Assembly (NCBI RefSeq): GCF_963082655.1
Contig: NC_081553.1
Span: forward strand, 128,679,736 to 128,743,735
DNA: 64,000 nucleotides
Origin: Stomoxys calcitrans
Lineage: Eukaryota; Arthropoda; Insecta; Diptera; Muscidae
Reading direction: 5' to 3'
The notes beneath the pieces are model-generated. The model searched no databases. It was not told the origin of the DNA and was given only the letters and a program-made list of their open reading frames with translations. Both the position numbers and the translations under genes were made by a program. How positions within the stretch are numbered: the stretch's first letter is position 1; every line of letters starts with the position of its first letter. Positions 54,336-64,000 of this stretch are shown piece after piece.

Positions 54336-56835
54336 TGTAATGGTCGTTTTACCTTTAGAGACATTTTCAAATTTTTTTTTCGTTCTCAACACCTCAAGAA
54401 TTTTTTTTTAATAACTTGGTACCTGGGTATTTTTTTTCAGTGAACAAAATCTGTTCTTTCTCACCAAATCTGCCTTCACATACATTTGGAAAATGATTTT
54501 AAATAATTTTATACATTTAAATACTAACGCCTTTGTTTATGTTCAGTTAGTACCAAAAAAAGAGCACTGGTTTGCATTTGGTCTCAACATGAGATAACCA
54601 TAGTGAGATATAACAGTTTATTTTACGATTAATTGATAACCCAATCAGCCTGACTCAAACATTTCATTCTCCACAAAACAAATCAGAACTTCCTTTTTGT
54701 TTCAACTTCTGCCGAGATAACATCAGCTTCTATAAAAATCCAGGTGATAGGAGAAAAAATAAGTGATATTAAACTCTACGAAATCGTTTTCATCCACAAG
54801 TTTTTGCAAACATTGCAAGCAAAAATTAGTTTGTATTCTGTCTGACGACAACGTGGATAAAATATTTTATAAAGGCAAAGTAAGTTTTTACCCGAAGATA
54901 TAAAGTGAGAATTTTACAAGAAATTATTTTTCTCAGGGAATCAAATTCATAGACAAATACGTCCCGTTCATCCATCTCACAGGCTTGAGAAGACGGGGGA
55001 CGTAATTACAGCGTCTTTCCCCTACTCACGCCTGGTTGACGTTTTAGGGCTATGCCCGAATGAATTTCCTAAAACTGCCCGAAATGAAGACGTAATTTTC
55101 TCGAGACCCCTAGAAATTTCTTTTCTTCATAGAATCCCACCATCATTCGCTTGCGGAGAAAGAAAAAATCTGAAATTTGAATTTTTACATGGAAAAAATA
55201 TCTATCACCCAATAAGTTACCCTTTATTGGAAAGCAGAGAGCGTGGATTCAATAGTTTATTATAACATCAAATCAATATGTATGACTGCTTGGTTTGATT
55301 GAATCAACGCAGCATTGCTCCAACAGGTTGAGATCGAAAAGAGGAAACAAAAAAACAACAACCACATGGCACACCATTGATCCCCAAAATTATTGCTTAA
55401 CAACAACACAATGAACAAACCGCCAGTCTAACAAAACACATTGCTAATTATTGAGTTGCGTTCTCCCCCGCCACTGTACCCAACAACTCAGCAACATACT
55501 TTGCCGCATAGCAACCTATGGTCATGCTAGGGCTCATTATTATCATCATTGCCGAGATCGTCATCTTTTCAAACCATCATTTAGTTAAGTATTTGTCATC
55601 CCAAAAGGGTGAAATATTATCTATAAAAATTTTTTTTAAAATTAATTTTTTTTGCACTTTAGTTTTATAAGGCCTAGAACGTAAGTTTAGCAATCAATTC
55701 TCATTTACATCGCTAAGGCAAAACCCAATAATTTCCTCTACTAGTCTCATCACACATCACGCAGAAAAGGGCCCTATTCTTGCATCGATGGACAAAAAGT
55801 AATTCGGTGAGTGTTTGTTTCATTATTTAAGTTTGTGTTTCTGCTTTTGCCTTAATGAAGTGATCATAATAATCATATTGAGAATTCGAATGATAAAGTG
55901 TCTAGTAAAAATCAATTTTTGGCTTTGTGAGATCGATTGAAAACTGAATATGCCAACAAAATTTAAACGTTGTGTTTTTAACAAGTTGATTTTTGCTAGC
56001 AAATTTTTTTTTAAGTCTGAAATATTAAAAAAAAAATTTTTGCAATTTAAAAAAGCCAAGTTATCTATTTGGGAAATAGAATTTTTTTTTTTCATTAATC
56101 AATGTGTGCTAAAAATGTGAACTATATATTTTTCTAAGAAATTTTACTATGTATCCCTCGATTTCCCAGATAAATAAAATTTCGTTAATGCTTAATTAAT
56201 TAAACGAATGCAAAGAATAAGTTAGATAGATTTTTTTATAGAAAATAATGTTTAAAAATGTTAATATATAAAATAATTTTTTGAACTAGAATGAAATGTA
56301 TTTCGCGATAAATATTAACTATATTTTTTCGAACAAATCTCTTTGAAATATTGAAGTGAAAATGCTACTTGAGTAGATTTTTTGTTCATGGGTGTTTCGT
56401 TTCATAAGGGCAATGGAAAAGTGATAGTGTAGTTTATTTCTACAGCCTTTAGTTTTGGGGTTCTATGTAAAATATAATGCCACTAGAACCAATGGTAGGG
56501 AGGGTTTTGAGGCAAAGGTTTCTCACATCACCTAGAGAACCTGTTTAAGGTCTATTTTTATAGGATATCCTGTTTGTTATTTATTTGTAGAATTAGGGGG
56601 CAATTGAAGTATTTAAATTTGGCCAATTTGTTGAAATATTACGTTTTATTAAATAAACTAGGAGTCTATATAATATTTTATTATGATGTACCTGAAGTCA
56701 ATTCTCAATGAAAAGGACACGAACCCCCCCCAACGACTGCTTGCTAGCCCTATTAATGGCTCCTATCGTCCTTTTCAGTGAGTTTTGTGGGAAATTCTTA
56801 AAGGCCGCTACAGTAGTGGATAATGGTACGTTACA
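54336..56835 (+). repeat. 3' LTR, 2500 bp
   Basis: TGTAATGG...GTTACA, the same length as the 5' LTR and, line by line, with no mismatch that I could find, including homopolymer runs (two 9-T tracts near its start). Confidence 0.95.
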
Positions 56836-56839
56836 ATCA
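56836..56839. other. Target-site duplication ATCA (right)
   Basis: Pairs with 45896-45899. Four bases is the usual size for Ty3/gypsy integrases. Confidence 0.93.
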
Positions 56840-56967
56840 TCTTAGATTTATACGACGATCAAGAATATATATATATACTTTATAGGGTCACAAATGGATA
56901 TTTCAATGTGTTGCAAACGGAATGACAATATGAATATACCCCCATCCTTCGGTGGTGGGTATGAAAA
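56840..56967 (+). mobile_element. M-B element, right part (tail)
   Basis: Resumes 'tcttagatttatacgacgat', the expanded 'caagaatatatatatatact', then 'ccttcggtggtgggtatgaaaa'. Continuous with 45305-45899 across the retrotransposon. Confidence 0.88.
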
Positions 56968-57100
56968 TGGAAAAATCGATCTCGTTTTATTTAGATAAGG
57001 GCATATTGGAAGCATCACTAGAAAGTTCTTCATGCGAAGACGAGGATGCGATTTTTGCCATATTATTTGGTCGAAATGACAACATATGGACATGTGAACA
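56968..57100 (+). other. Orphan coding-like segment of ~130 bp
   Basis: Between an M-B tail and M-A monomers. The plus frame reads SISFYLDKGILEASLESSSC and EDEDAIFAILFGRNDNIW, acidic and gene-like in composition, unlike the surrounding repeats. I do not recognise it; it may be an exon scrap or transposase remnant. Confidence 0.35.
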
Positions 57101-57569
57101 TGTTCGATTGCGCCCTCTAGAGGCTCAAGAAGTCAAGATTCAAGATCAGTTTGTATGGCAGCTATATCAGGTTATGGACCGATTTAAAGCATACTTATCA
57201 CAGTTGTTGGATATCATAGCAAAACACGTCGTGCAAAATTTCATTCCAATCGGATAAGAATTGCGCACTCTAGAGGCTCAAGAAGTCAAGACCCAAGATC
57301 GGTTTATATGGCATCTATATCAAAACATGGACCGATATGGCCCATTTACAATACCAACCTACCTACACTACTAAGAAATATTTGTGCAAATTTGAAGCGG
57401 CTTTACTCCTTCGGAAGTTTGCGTACGGACGGACATGGCTAGATCGACATAAAATGTCGCGACGATCAAGGATATATATACTTTATGGGGTCTCAGACGA
57501 ATATTGCGAGTAGTAACAAACAGAATGACGAAATTAGTATACCCCCCATCCTATGGTGGAGGGTATAAA
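57101..57569 (+). mobile_element. M-A element, head missing
   Basis: Two monomers ('attgcgccctctagaggctc'), a very short microsatellite 'gtacggacggacatggc', 'cgatcaaggatatatatact' and tail 'cctatggtggagggtataaaaa'. Confidence 0.75.
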
Positions 57570-57584
57570 AAACTTCAGCGGTGT

Positions 57585-57800
57585 TTTTCCCCTCCTAATG
57601 CTGGCAACATTTGTGAGGTACTATGCCATGTAAAACTTCTCTACATAGAGGTGTCTCACTGCGGCACGCCGTTCAGACTTGGCTGCAAATAGGAGGCCCC
57701 TTATCATTGAGCTTAAAGCTAGAGTCGGACTGCATTCATTGATATGTAAGAAATTTGACGCTGTTCTTTAGTGGAATGTTCATGGGCAAAATTTTTATTT
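57585..57800 (+). repeat. SINE-like dispersed repeat, plus strand
   Basis: Opposite orientation of the repeats at 13720 and 16641: 'cccctcctaatgctggcaac', 'gaggtgtctcactgcggcac', 'aggccccttatcattgagct', 'agtggaatgttcatgggcaa'. It includes a central part missing from the 16641 copy. Confidence 0.55.
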
Positions 57801-58449
57801 GCATATGGTGTTCCACTGACTTATTTCAATGTACTTTGTAGTTATATCGTATTTATTCCGATGAAGGGTGTCACAATTGGGGTTTTAATCGACGTTAGTC
57901 CTTTCCCACTTAACTAGATTTAATTGTCAATGCCTCTTACCTTTAAGGTGTCAATATGCAATATCTAAAAAGTTGTGGAGTAAAATCGGCCTCGATATTC
58001 TTAGTTGCTTTTGTCTTTGGATTTCCTTTGATGAGTATCAAATTTCATAGTCATGCTTAAGCATTCTCGATCAATGACTCTCGATTGATTCTCGATTGGA
58101 GTGGCAATTGGTATATTGTGCCTAGCCACAAAATCAATCGACTGACAAGTGACATATTAGCAGTCAAATCGTCCATGGGTACGGTAAGACGTGAACTTTA
58201 TAAAATTAAAACTACAAAATTCTGGTTTCTTTTGCATGTGACTATGATTTGACTTATGTGTTCTGCTGGTATGTCGTCTTCTTGTTGGTAAAGGGGGCCA
58301 AAATAAGGACGAAATAAGCAAAAAATTGAGACATTCACAATAAACGTTGCTCAACCCATTAGTGCAGAAAAATGGCTGGCAAATTTTATTCAAAATCTTT
58401 ATTCAAAAAATAAAAAAATATTAAAATTTAGATTATATTTTAGAGAGTA
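57801..58449. other. No feature recognised
   Basis: AT-rich sequence with 'tctcgatcaatgactctcgattgattctcgatt' short repeats near 58067-58100. The 78-codon minus frame at 58157-58393 shows no domain. Confidence 0.4.
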
Positions 58450-60311
58450 TCTCATATATAAAAATCAATTTGTGTTTGTTTGTAGATTTGTTTGTTTGTG
58501 TGTTCCTTATAGACTCAGAAACGGCTGAACCGATTTTCTTGAAATTTTCACAGATGGTGCATAATGACCCCGTGGTGAAAATAGGGTACTACATTTTTTG
58601 ATATCTGAAGAGGGAGCGGACCCTCCCTCTTACCCTAATTTTCAGAAACGCCAGATCTCGGAGATGGGTGGTGTGTTTAAGCAAAATTTTGTGTGCTCTC
58701 ACATAGCACCCTAAAAATAAAACTTTGGTATCCAAATTTCGGATGGGATACCTAGGGGGGCCGCCCCATCCTAAAACCTACCAAACATATATATAGAAAA
58801 ATCCCGACAATATGGGACTCAAATGAAAGGTATTTAGGATAAGAAAACGTATCTGATATACAATTGTCGGACCAAGTGCTAGGGGGACCACCCCAACCCC
58901 CAAAACACCGCTAAATCGGACATATTTACCGACCATGTTCATATGGGACTCAAATGAAAGGTATTTGCGAGTAGAATATGAATCTGATATTCAAAATTGG
59001 GACCACGTTTCTGGGGATCCACCCCTTCCTCAAAACACCCCATAAACAGGACTTATTTACTGCCCATGAGAATATGGGGCTGAAACTAAAGGTATTTGAG
59101 TGTAGAATAAGAATCCGATATCCAAATATGGGACCATGTGTTTGGGGGCCGCCTCTCCCCAAAAACATCCCCCAAAGGGGACAAATTTATGACCATAGCA
59201 ATATGGGGCTCAAATGAAAGGTCTTTGGGAGTAAAGCACGAATTTGATATCAAAATCCGGAAAATGTGTTTACGGGGCCACTCCACCCCCACAACACCAC
59301 CCAAGTAGTATTTGCTGACTTTTGCAATATGAGGCTCAAATATGAGGGTTTTTAGAGTGGAATACGAATCCGATATACATTTTCAAGGCCAACTTACTGA
59401 GTGGCCGCCCATCCCCCAAAACACTCCCCAAGCCGGCCATGTTTGCCGACTATGGAAATATGGGGCTCAAATTAAACGTATCTGACATAAATATTAGGGG
59501 CCAACTGTCTAGGGGACGTCCCACCACCATAACAACCCCCAAATATGACGTATTTGCTCACCAAGACTATTTAGGTCTTAAAGAGAGTGGAACTAAATAT
59601 TTATAGTTTTTTGGGCCATTAACCCAAACCGGACATGTTTGCTGACTTTTGCAATAAGGAGTTTAAATGAGATAAGAAAACGAATTTGTCACCAATTTTG
59701 AAGGAAATGGCAATATGGGGTTCAAATAAATGATATATAGATATATGAGAATAGAGCACGTTGCTGATATATTTTCCGGGCTTAGTGTTTGGGCGACCAC
59801 CCCAATCCCCAAAACACCCCTAAATCGGGCATATTTACCGACCATGTCGATGTGGAGCTTAAATGAAAGGTATTTAGGAGGCAGAGCAAGAATTGATACC
59901 CACTTTCGGGACCAATTTTCTGGGGGTCCTTCCCAAAATACCCCACAAGCAGCAATTATTTAGTGACCATGGCAAAATGGGGCTCAAATAAAGGTATTTG
60001 GGAGCAGAATACAAATTTAATATCTAAATTTAGGGCATAAATAAGATATCATGGGAGTAGCGGGCTGAAATTAAGTATTTTAAGAATGGAGTACACCTTA
60101 CATCCAAATTAAAATTCGTATACCAATTAAGATCATATGGGATTCGGACAAAGGCACTTATATTGTTAAACAATTAGTCAAGCGATATACTATATTCATA
60201 GCATGGTATTTCACTAAATGCTCTTTACTTGTCGAAAATAAATATTCCAAGGAAACTTTTGTTCCATATAAAGTAAAAGAAGGCGCAGCGGAGCGGGCCC
60301 GGGTCAGCTAG
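58450..60311 (+). mobile_element. Complete non-autonomous Helitron, 1862 bp
   Basis: 5' end TC (TCTCATATATAAAAATC) preceded by A58449; 3' end CTAG (60308-60311) followed by T60312, i.e. insertion between A and T without duplication, as Helitrons do. A GC palindrome CGGGCCCG (60294-60301) lies 6 nt before CTAG, the expected 3' hairpin position. The 5' block 'acggctgaaccgattttctt' is typical of insect Helitrons. The interior consists of ~130-bp tandem repeats. No Rep/helicase frame, so it depends on an autonomous partner. Confidence 0.88.
58809..59500 (+). repeat. ~130-bp tandem repeats inside the Helitron
   Basis: 'aatatggggctcaaatgaaagg' and variants begin at 58809, 58940, 59071 and 59200 (spacings 131, 131, 129), each followed by a 'gaatctgatatccaa' block and a C-rich 'ccaccccaacccccaaaaca' patch. 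More degenerate units follow. Confidence 0.85.
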
Positions 60312-60321
60312 TTCTATATAA

Positions 60322-61640
60322 TTTTTATACCCTCCACCATAAGATGGGGGGTATACTAATTTCGTCATTCTGTTTATAACTACTCGAAATATTCGTCTGA
60401 GACCCCATAAAGTATATATATTCTTGATCTTCGCGACATTTTATGTCGATCTAGCCATGTCCTTCCGTCTGTCCGTCAGTCCGTCCGTCCGTCTGTCTGT
60501 CGAAAGCACTCTAACTTCCGAAGGAGTAAAGCTAGCCGCTTGAAATTTTGCACAAATACTTCTTTTAGTGTCGGTCGGTTGGTATTGTAAATGGGCCATA
60601 TCGGTTCATGTTTTGATATAGCTGCCATATAAACCGATCTTGGGTCTTGACTTCTTGAGCCTCTAGAGTGCGAAATTTTTATCCGATTGGAATGAAATTT
60701 TGCACGACGTGTTTTGTTATGATATCCAATAACTGTGCCAAGTATGGTTCAAACCGGTTCATAACCTTATATAGCTGCCATATAAACCGATCATGGGTCT
60801 TGATTTCTTGAGCCTCTAGAGTGCTCAATTCTCATCCGATTGGAATGAAATTTTGCACGACGTGTTTTGTTATGATATCCAATAACTGTGCCAAGTATGG
60901 TTAAAATCAGTTCATAACCTGATATAGCTGCCATATAAACCGATTTTGGGTCTTGACTTCTTGAGCCTCTAGAGTGCGCAATTCTTATCCGATTTGAATG
61001 CATTTTTGCACGAAGTGTTTTGTTATGATATCCAACAACTGTGCCAACTGTTGTTCAAATCGGTTCATAACCTGATATAGCTGTCATGTAAACAGATCTG
61101 GGGATTTGACTTCTTGAGCTTCTAGATGGCGCAATTACTATCCGATTTGGCTGAAATTTTTCATGACGTATTTTATTCTTACTTTCAACAACGGTGTCAA
61201 ATAAGGTTCAAATCGGTTCATAACCTGATATAGCTGCCATATAAACCGATCTGGGATCTTGACTTCTTCAGCCTCTAGAGGTCGCAATTATTATCCGATT
61301 TGCGTGAAATTTTTTACTACGGATCCTCTCATGACCATCAATATACGTGTTTATTATGATCTGAATCGGTCTATAGCCCGATACAGCTCCCATATAAATC
61401 GATCTCTAGTTTACTTCTTGAGCCCCCAAAGAGCGCAATTCTTATTCGAATTGGCTGACATTTTACACAGTTCTCCAACATGTAATTTAATTGTGGTCCA
61501 AGCCGGACCATATGTTGATATCGCTCTAATAGCAGAGCAAATCTTTTCTTTTATCCTTTTTTTGCCTAAGAAGAGATGCCGGGAAAAGAACTCGACAAAT
61601 GCGATCCATGGTGGAGGGTATATAAGATTCGGCCCGGCCG
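60322..61640 (-). mobile_element. Full-length M-A element, minus strand (reference copy)
   Basis: Tail inverted repeat TATACCCTCCACCAT at 60326-60340 and head inverted repeat ATGGTGGAGGGTATA at 61608-61622 are exact complements. Between them are the GTCY microsatellite (about 60460-60500), and five to six monomers at about 150-bp spacing. The head palindrome 'ttcggcccggccgaactt' is present, but the 'acttgtt' terminus is replaced by M-B sequence. Confidence 0.83.
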
Positions 61641-61912
61641 AACTTTTCCCAGATTCTTTTCTTGTCCATAAGCAGGTTAAGTTCGAAGATATGCTATATC
61701 GGACTATATCTTGATATAGCCCCCATATTGACCGATCCGCCGATTTAGGTTCTTGTACTTATTAGTATTTGGTCCAAATCGGATCATATTTCGATATAAG
61801 GTATGCAATTTTCACTGGATTTTGATGAAAGGTGGTTTACATATATACTCGAGGTGGTGGGTATTCAAAATTCGACCCGGCCAAACTTAACGCCTTTTAA
61901 ACTTGTTAAAGA
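61641..61912 (-). mobile_element. Internally deleted M-B element, minus strand
   Basis: Enters M-B at 'attcttttcttgtccataag', has one partial monomer, then jumps to the head 'cgaggtggtgggtattcaaa', mutated palindrome 'ttcgacccggccaaactt' and 'aaacttgtt'. Confidence 0.72.
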
Positions 61913-62085
61913 TTGTAGCGTGATTTCAACAGACAGACGGATAGACGCGCTGACAGTGGAATAGACGTGCTGACAGACGGACATGGCTAGATCGTCTTAT
62001 ATTTTTACGACGACCAAGACTACAAATACTTTATAGTATCGGAAATGGATATTTCGATATTGCAAACGGAATGACAAAATGGCCG
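61913..62085 (+). mobile_element. M-B tail, plus strand, facing the previous copy
   Basis: 'agcgtgatttcaacagacag', 'acggacatggctagatcgtc', 'aaatggatatttcgatattg'. The microsatellite contains an imperfect duplication 'agacgcgctgacag'/'agacgtgctgacag' near 61950-61980. Broken before the inverted repeat. Confidence 0.7.
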
Positions 62086-62112
62086 ATTTTCGGCAAGACC
62101 TTATTGGATTTT

Positions 62113-62760
62113 TTTTATACCCACCACCATAAAAAAGGGAGAATATTCGTTTAGTCACTCCGTTTGTAACACATCGAAATATCCATCTAATAAAATTGTA
62201 AGACGATTTAACGATGACCGTGTGTCTGTCCGTCAGTCTGTTGTATCTATCTACCATCAAAATCTACAGCCTTCAAAAATTGGGGTATTGGGCTGAAATT
62301 TGGCGCAGATACGTTTTTTGCTGTTAAGTTCTTGAACGGGCCAAATCGGACCATATTTGGATAACGCTGCCATATAACCCAATTTGCCGTTTTACAGTTT
62401 AAAGGTCAAAAAACTAAATTTTTTATAAGATTTCGCTGAAATTATAAAAGTTGAGCTTTTTTAAGCCTCCCGGTATCAGACTCAAAGATAGTTTGATCTA
62501 CCGGGTAAGGGACTGAATCCCATACAATCTAAATTTATTATCGGATTTCGCTGAAATTTGAAACAGTGAATTGATATATGGTTCAGGTCGGACTTTATCT
62601 AGATATAGCTGGCATAAAGTCCGAGATGCCGACAAAGAGCCTAAAGCCCATAAAACCTTTATATATTACCCAATTTTGCTGAAATTTGAAACATTGAGTT
62701 GTTTTAAGCATACCGACATCGGACTAAAATATGGTTCAGATTGGACCATATTTAGATAAA
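62113..62760 (-). mobile_element. M-B-like variant, minus strand, head missing
   Basis: 'tttttatacccaccaccataa' tail, 'ccgtgtgtctgtccgtcagt' microsatellite and three monomers of the variant with 'gagcctaaagcccataaaac', similar to those at 43480-43800. It ends at 'tttagataaaggat', where L1 begins. Confidence 0.72.
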
Positions 62761-62761
62761 G

Positions 62762-62872
62762 GATAGATTAGGTCAGGTTAAAAAGAGGGTGCGGATATAA
62801 ATCCGCCCCATGCCACTGTGGACATACACCTAAGCCAGTAATCGGCTTGTTGTGCGCTCTAGAAGTAACTTC
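62762..62872 (-). pseudogene. LINE L1 3' end (left part, split)
   Basis: 'aggtcaggttaaaaagagggtg' and 'ccactgtggacatacaccta' match the L1 3' end at 29190-29285. Interrupted at 62873 by an M-B element and resumed at 63977. Confidence 0.75.
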
Positions 62873-63976
62873 AACAAGTAAAAAGGCGTTAAGTTCGGCC
62901 GGGCCGAACTTTAGATACCCACCACCTCGGGTATATATGTAAACCAACTTTCATCAAAATCCTGTGGAAATTGCATACCTTAAGTCCCATAGCAAATATA
63001 TCGAAATATGTTCCGATTTGGACCAAATACTAATCGGCACAAGTCATTGTTCAATTGTGTATAACAAAATATTGGTCTTTTTTTAGAAGCTATAACTAAA
63101 AATAAACCGATGAACCACATGCGACACGGATGTCGAAAAGCCTAACACAAAGAACTGTCCCATATCTCGGCGAAATCGGACAATAAATGTGCCTTTTATT
63201 GGGGCAAACCTCAAGTCGAGAGATCGTCTATATGACAGCTATAGTCAATTCTGCACCGATCTGGGCCAAATTGAAGAATGACGTCGAAGAGCCTAACGCA
63301 ACTCACTGTCTCAAATTTCGGCAAAATCGAATAATAAATGTGCCTAATATGGCCCCAAAACCTAAAACCGAGAGATCGGTCCATATGGCAGCTATATCCA
63401 AATCTAGACCGATCTGGGCCAAATTGACGAAGGATAGCGAAGGGTTTCACGCAACTCACTGTCCCAAATTTCAGCAAAATCGGAGAATAAATGTGGCTTT
63501 TATGGGCCTAAGACCATAAATCGGAAGATCGGTCTATATAGCAGCTATATCCAAATCTGGACCGATCTAGGCCAAACTAACGAAGGATATCGAGGGGCCT
63601 AACATAACTCACTGTCCTGAATTTCAGCAAAATCGGATAATAAATGTGGCTTTTATGGGCCTAAGACCCTAAATCGGAGGATCGGTCTATATGGGGGCTA
63701 TATCTAGATATAGTACTGCTATAGTACTTAAACTGCATATAGACAAAAAAAAAAAAAAAAGAAGAATCTGTGCAAAATTTCAGCTCAAAATCTCTTTTTT
63801 TAAAGACTGTAGCGTGATTTCAGCGGACAGACGGACGGACATGTCTAGATCGTCTTAGATTTTTACGCTGATCAACAATATATATAATTTATAGGGTCGG
63901 AAATGGATATTTCGATGTGTTACAAACGGAATGACAAAATTAATATACTCCCATCCTTCGGTGGTGGGTATAAAAG
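62873..63976 (+). mobile_element. Full-length M-B element inserted in L1 3' end
   Basis: Terminus 'aacaagtaaaaaggcg', perfect palindrome at 62892-62910, 'gatacccaccacctcggg', about four monomers, an A-rich run (63747-63762), microsatellite 'cggacagacggacggacatg', and tail 'cttcggtggtgggtataaaa'. Confidence 0.85.
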
Positions 63977-64000
63977 AGAAAATTTAAGTTAGGAATTCCT
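63977..64000 (-). pseudogene. LINE L1 3' region (right part)
   Basis: 'tttaagttaggaattcc' matches 'ttttagttaggaattcc' at 29320-29336, continuing the L1 fragment broken at 62872. Runs off the window. Confidence 0.6.

Larger units (their letters stand above)
45900..56835 (+). mobile_element. Complete Ty3/gypsy LTR retrotransposon (Osvaldo/Ulysses-like)
   Basis: 10,936 bp: two 2500-bp LTRs, 10-nt gap, tRNA-Lys-type primer site, ~750-nt leader, gag, -1 frame pol (PR-RT-RNase H-INT order, which defines Ty3/gypsy), 66-nt spacer, 3' LTR. Very long LTRs, total size near 10.7-11 kb, a tRNA-Lys primer, no env, and an integrase ending in 'NASERVNRSL' and 'HAKDIRP' agree with what I know of Ulysses and Osvaldo of Drosophila; the clade should be confirmed by RT phylogeny. 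Both coding frames are open throughout and I found no LTR difference, so it is probably young and possibly still active. Confidence 0.93.

Overview
The window is a densely repeated stretch of an insect nuclear genome. The repeat families (mini-me/DINE-1-like elements with GTCY microsatellites, I/LOA-group LINEs, an Osvaldo/Ulysses-type LTR retrotransposon, Helitrons ending in CTAG) point to a higher fly, probably a calyptrate muscid. That host assignment is inference from repeat style, not a database match. I see no host protein-coding gene, rRNA, tRNA or CRISPR array. The 'unique' gaps (about 0.4-2.16 kb, 8.9-10.1 kb, 13.6-14.5 kb, 23.8-24.85 kb, 35.7-36.75 kb, 39.3-39.7 kb, 57.8-58.4 kb) look like intergenic or intronic DNA.

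One element dominates and is the only one with intact long reading frames: a 10,936-bp Ty3/gypsy retrotransposon at 45900-56835. It has two 2500-bp LTRs in which I found no difference, a 4-bp target duplication (ATCA), a tRNA-Lys-type primer site, a 538-aa Gag and a 1185-aa Pol (protease, reverse transcriptase, RNase H, integrase). Pol lies in the -1 frame relative to Gag, with a fitting slippery heptamer. Gag carries a complete RING-H2 zinc finger at its N-terminus in addition to the usual C-terminal CCHC knuckle. There is no env gene and no evident polypurine tract beside the 3' LTR. The element sits inside a mini-me-like repeat whose two halves rejoin cleanly around it.

Most of the rest is built from mini-me/DINE-1-like non-autonomous elements, here called M elements. 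A full copy reads head (AACAAGTAAAAAGG, then a 19-nt palindrome, then a sub-terminal inverted repeat), a run of about 153-bp monomers ('tatatggcagctatatc ... gaccgat'), a GGAC/GTCY microsatellite, and a tail ending in the matching inverted repeat plus TATAAAA. M-A copies carry CCCTCCACC/GGTGGAGGG, M-B copies CCCACCACC/GGTGGTGGG, and degenerate M-C copies CCCTACACC. Full or nearly full copies lie at 6575-8032, 11103-12953, 33887-35735, 40834-42403, 60322-61640 and 62873-63976; many others are partial.

The other families are a complete 1.86-kb non-autonomous Helitron (58450-60311) with older relatives (3441-5285, 16415-16640, 40640-40833, 42404-43171); a long decayed LINE on the minus strand (L1, 14530-18960, with fragments at 1-345, 21680-21845, 27880-28110, 29188-30385, 37141-37455, 38870-39293 and 62762-64000); a second LINE with a craniofacial-protein-like endonuclease and a YADD reverse transcriptase (L2, 20325-21378 and 30600-33590); a CR1/jockey-like LINE (28369-29139); another RNase H-bearing LINE piece (8080-8775); a 606-bp fold-back Tc1/mariner derivative (44315-44920); and tRNA-SINE-like repeats. 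Nesting gives a relative order: L1 and Helitron-like repeats are old and are interrupted by M-B elements, and M-B elements are in turn interrupted by the Tc1 derivative and by the LTR retrotransposon, which is the youngest.
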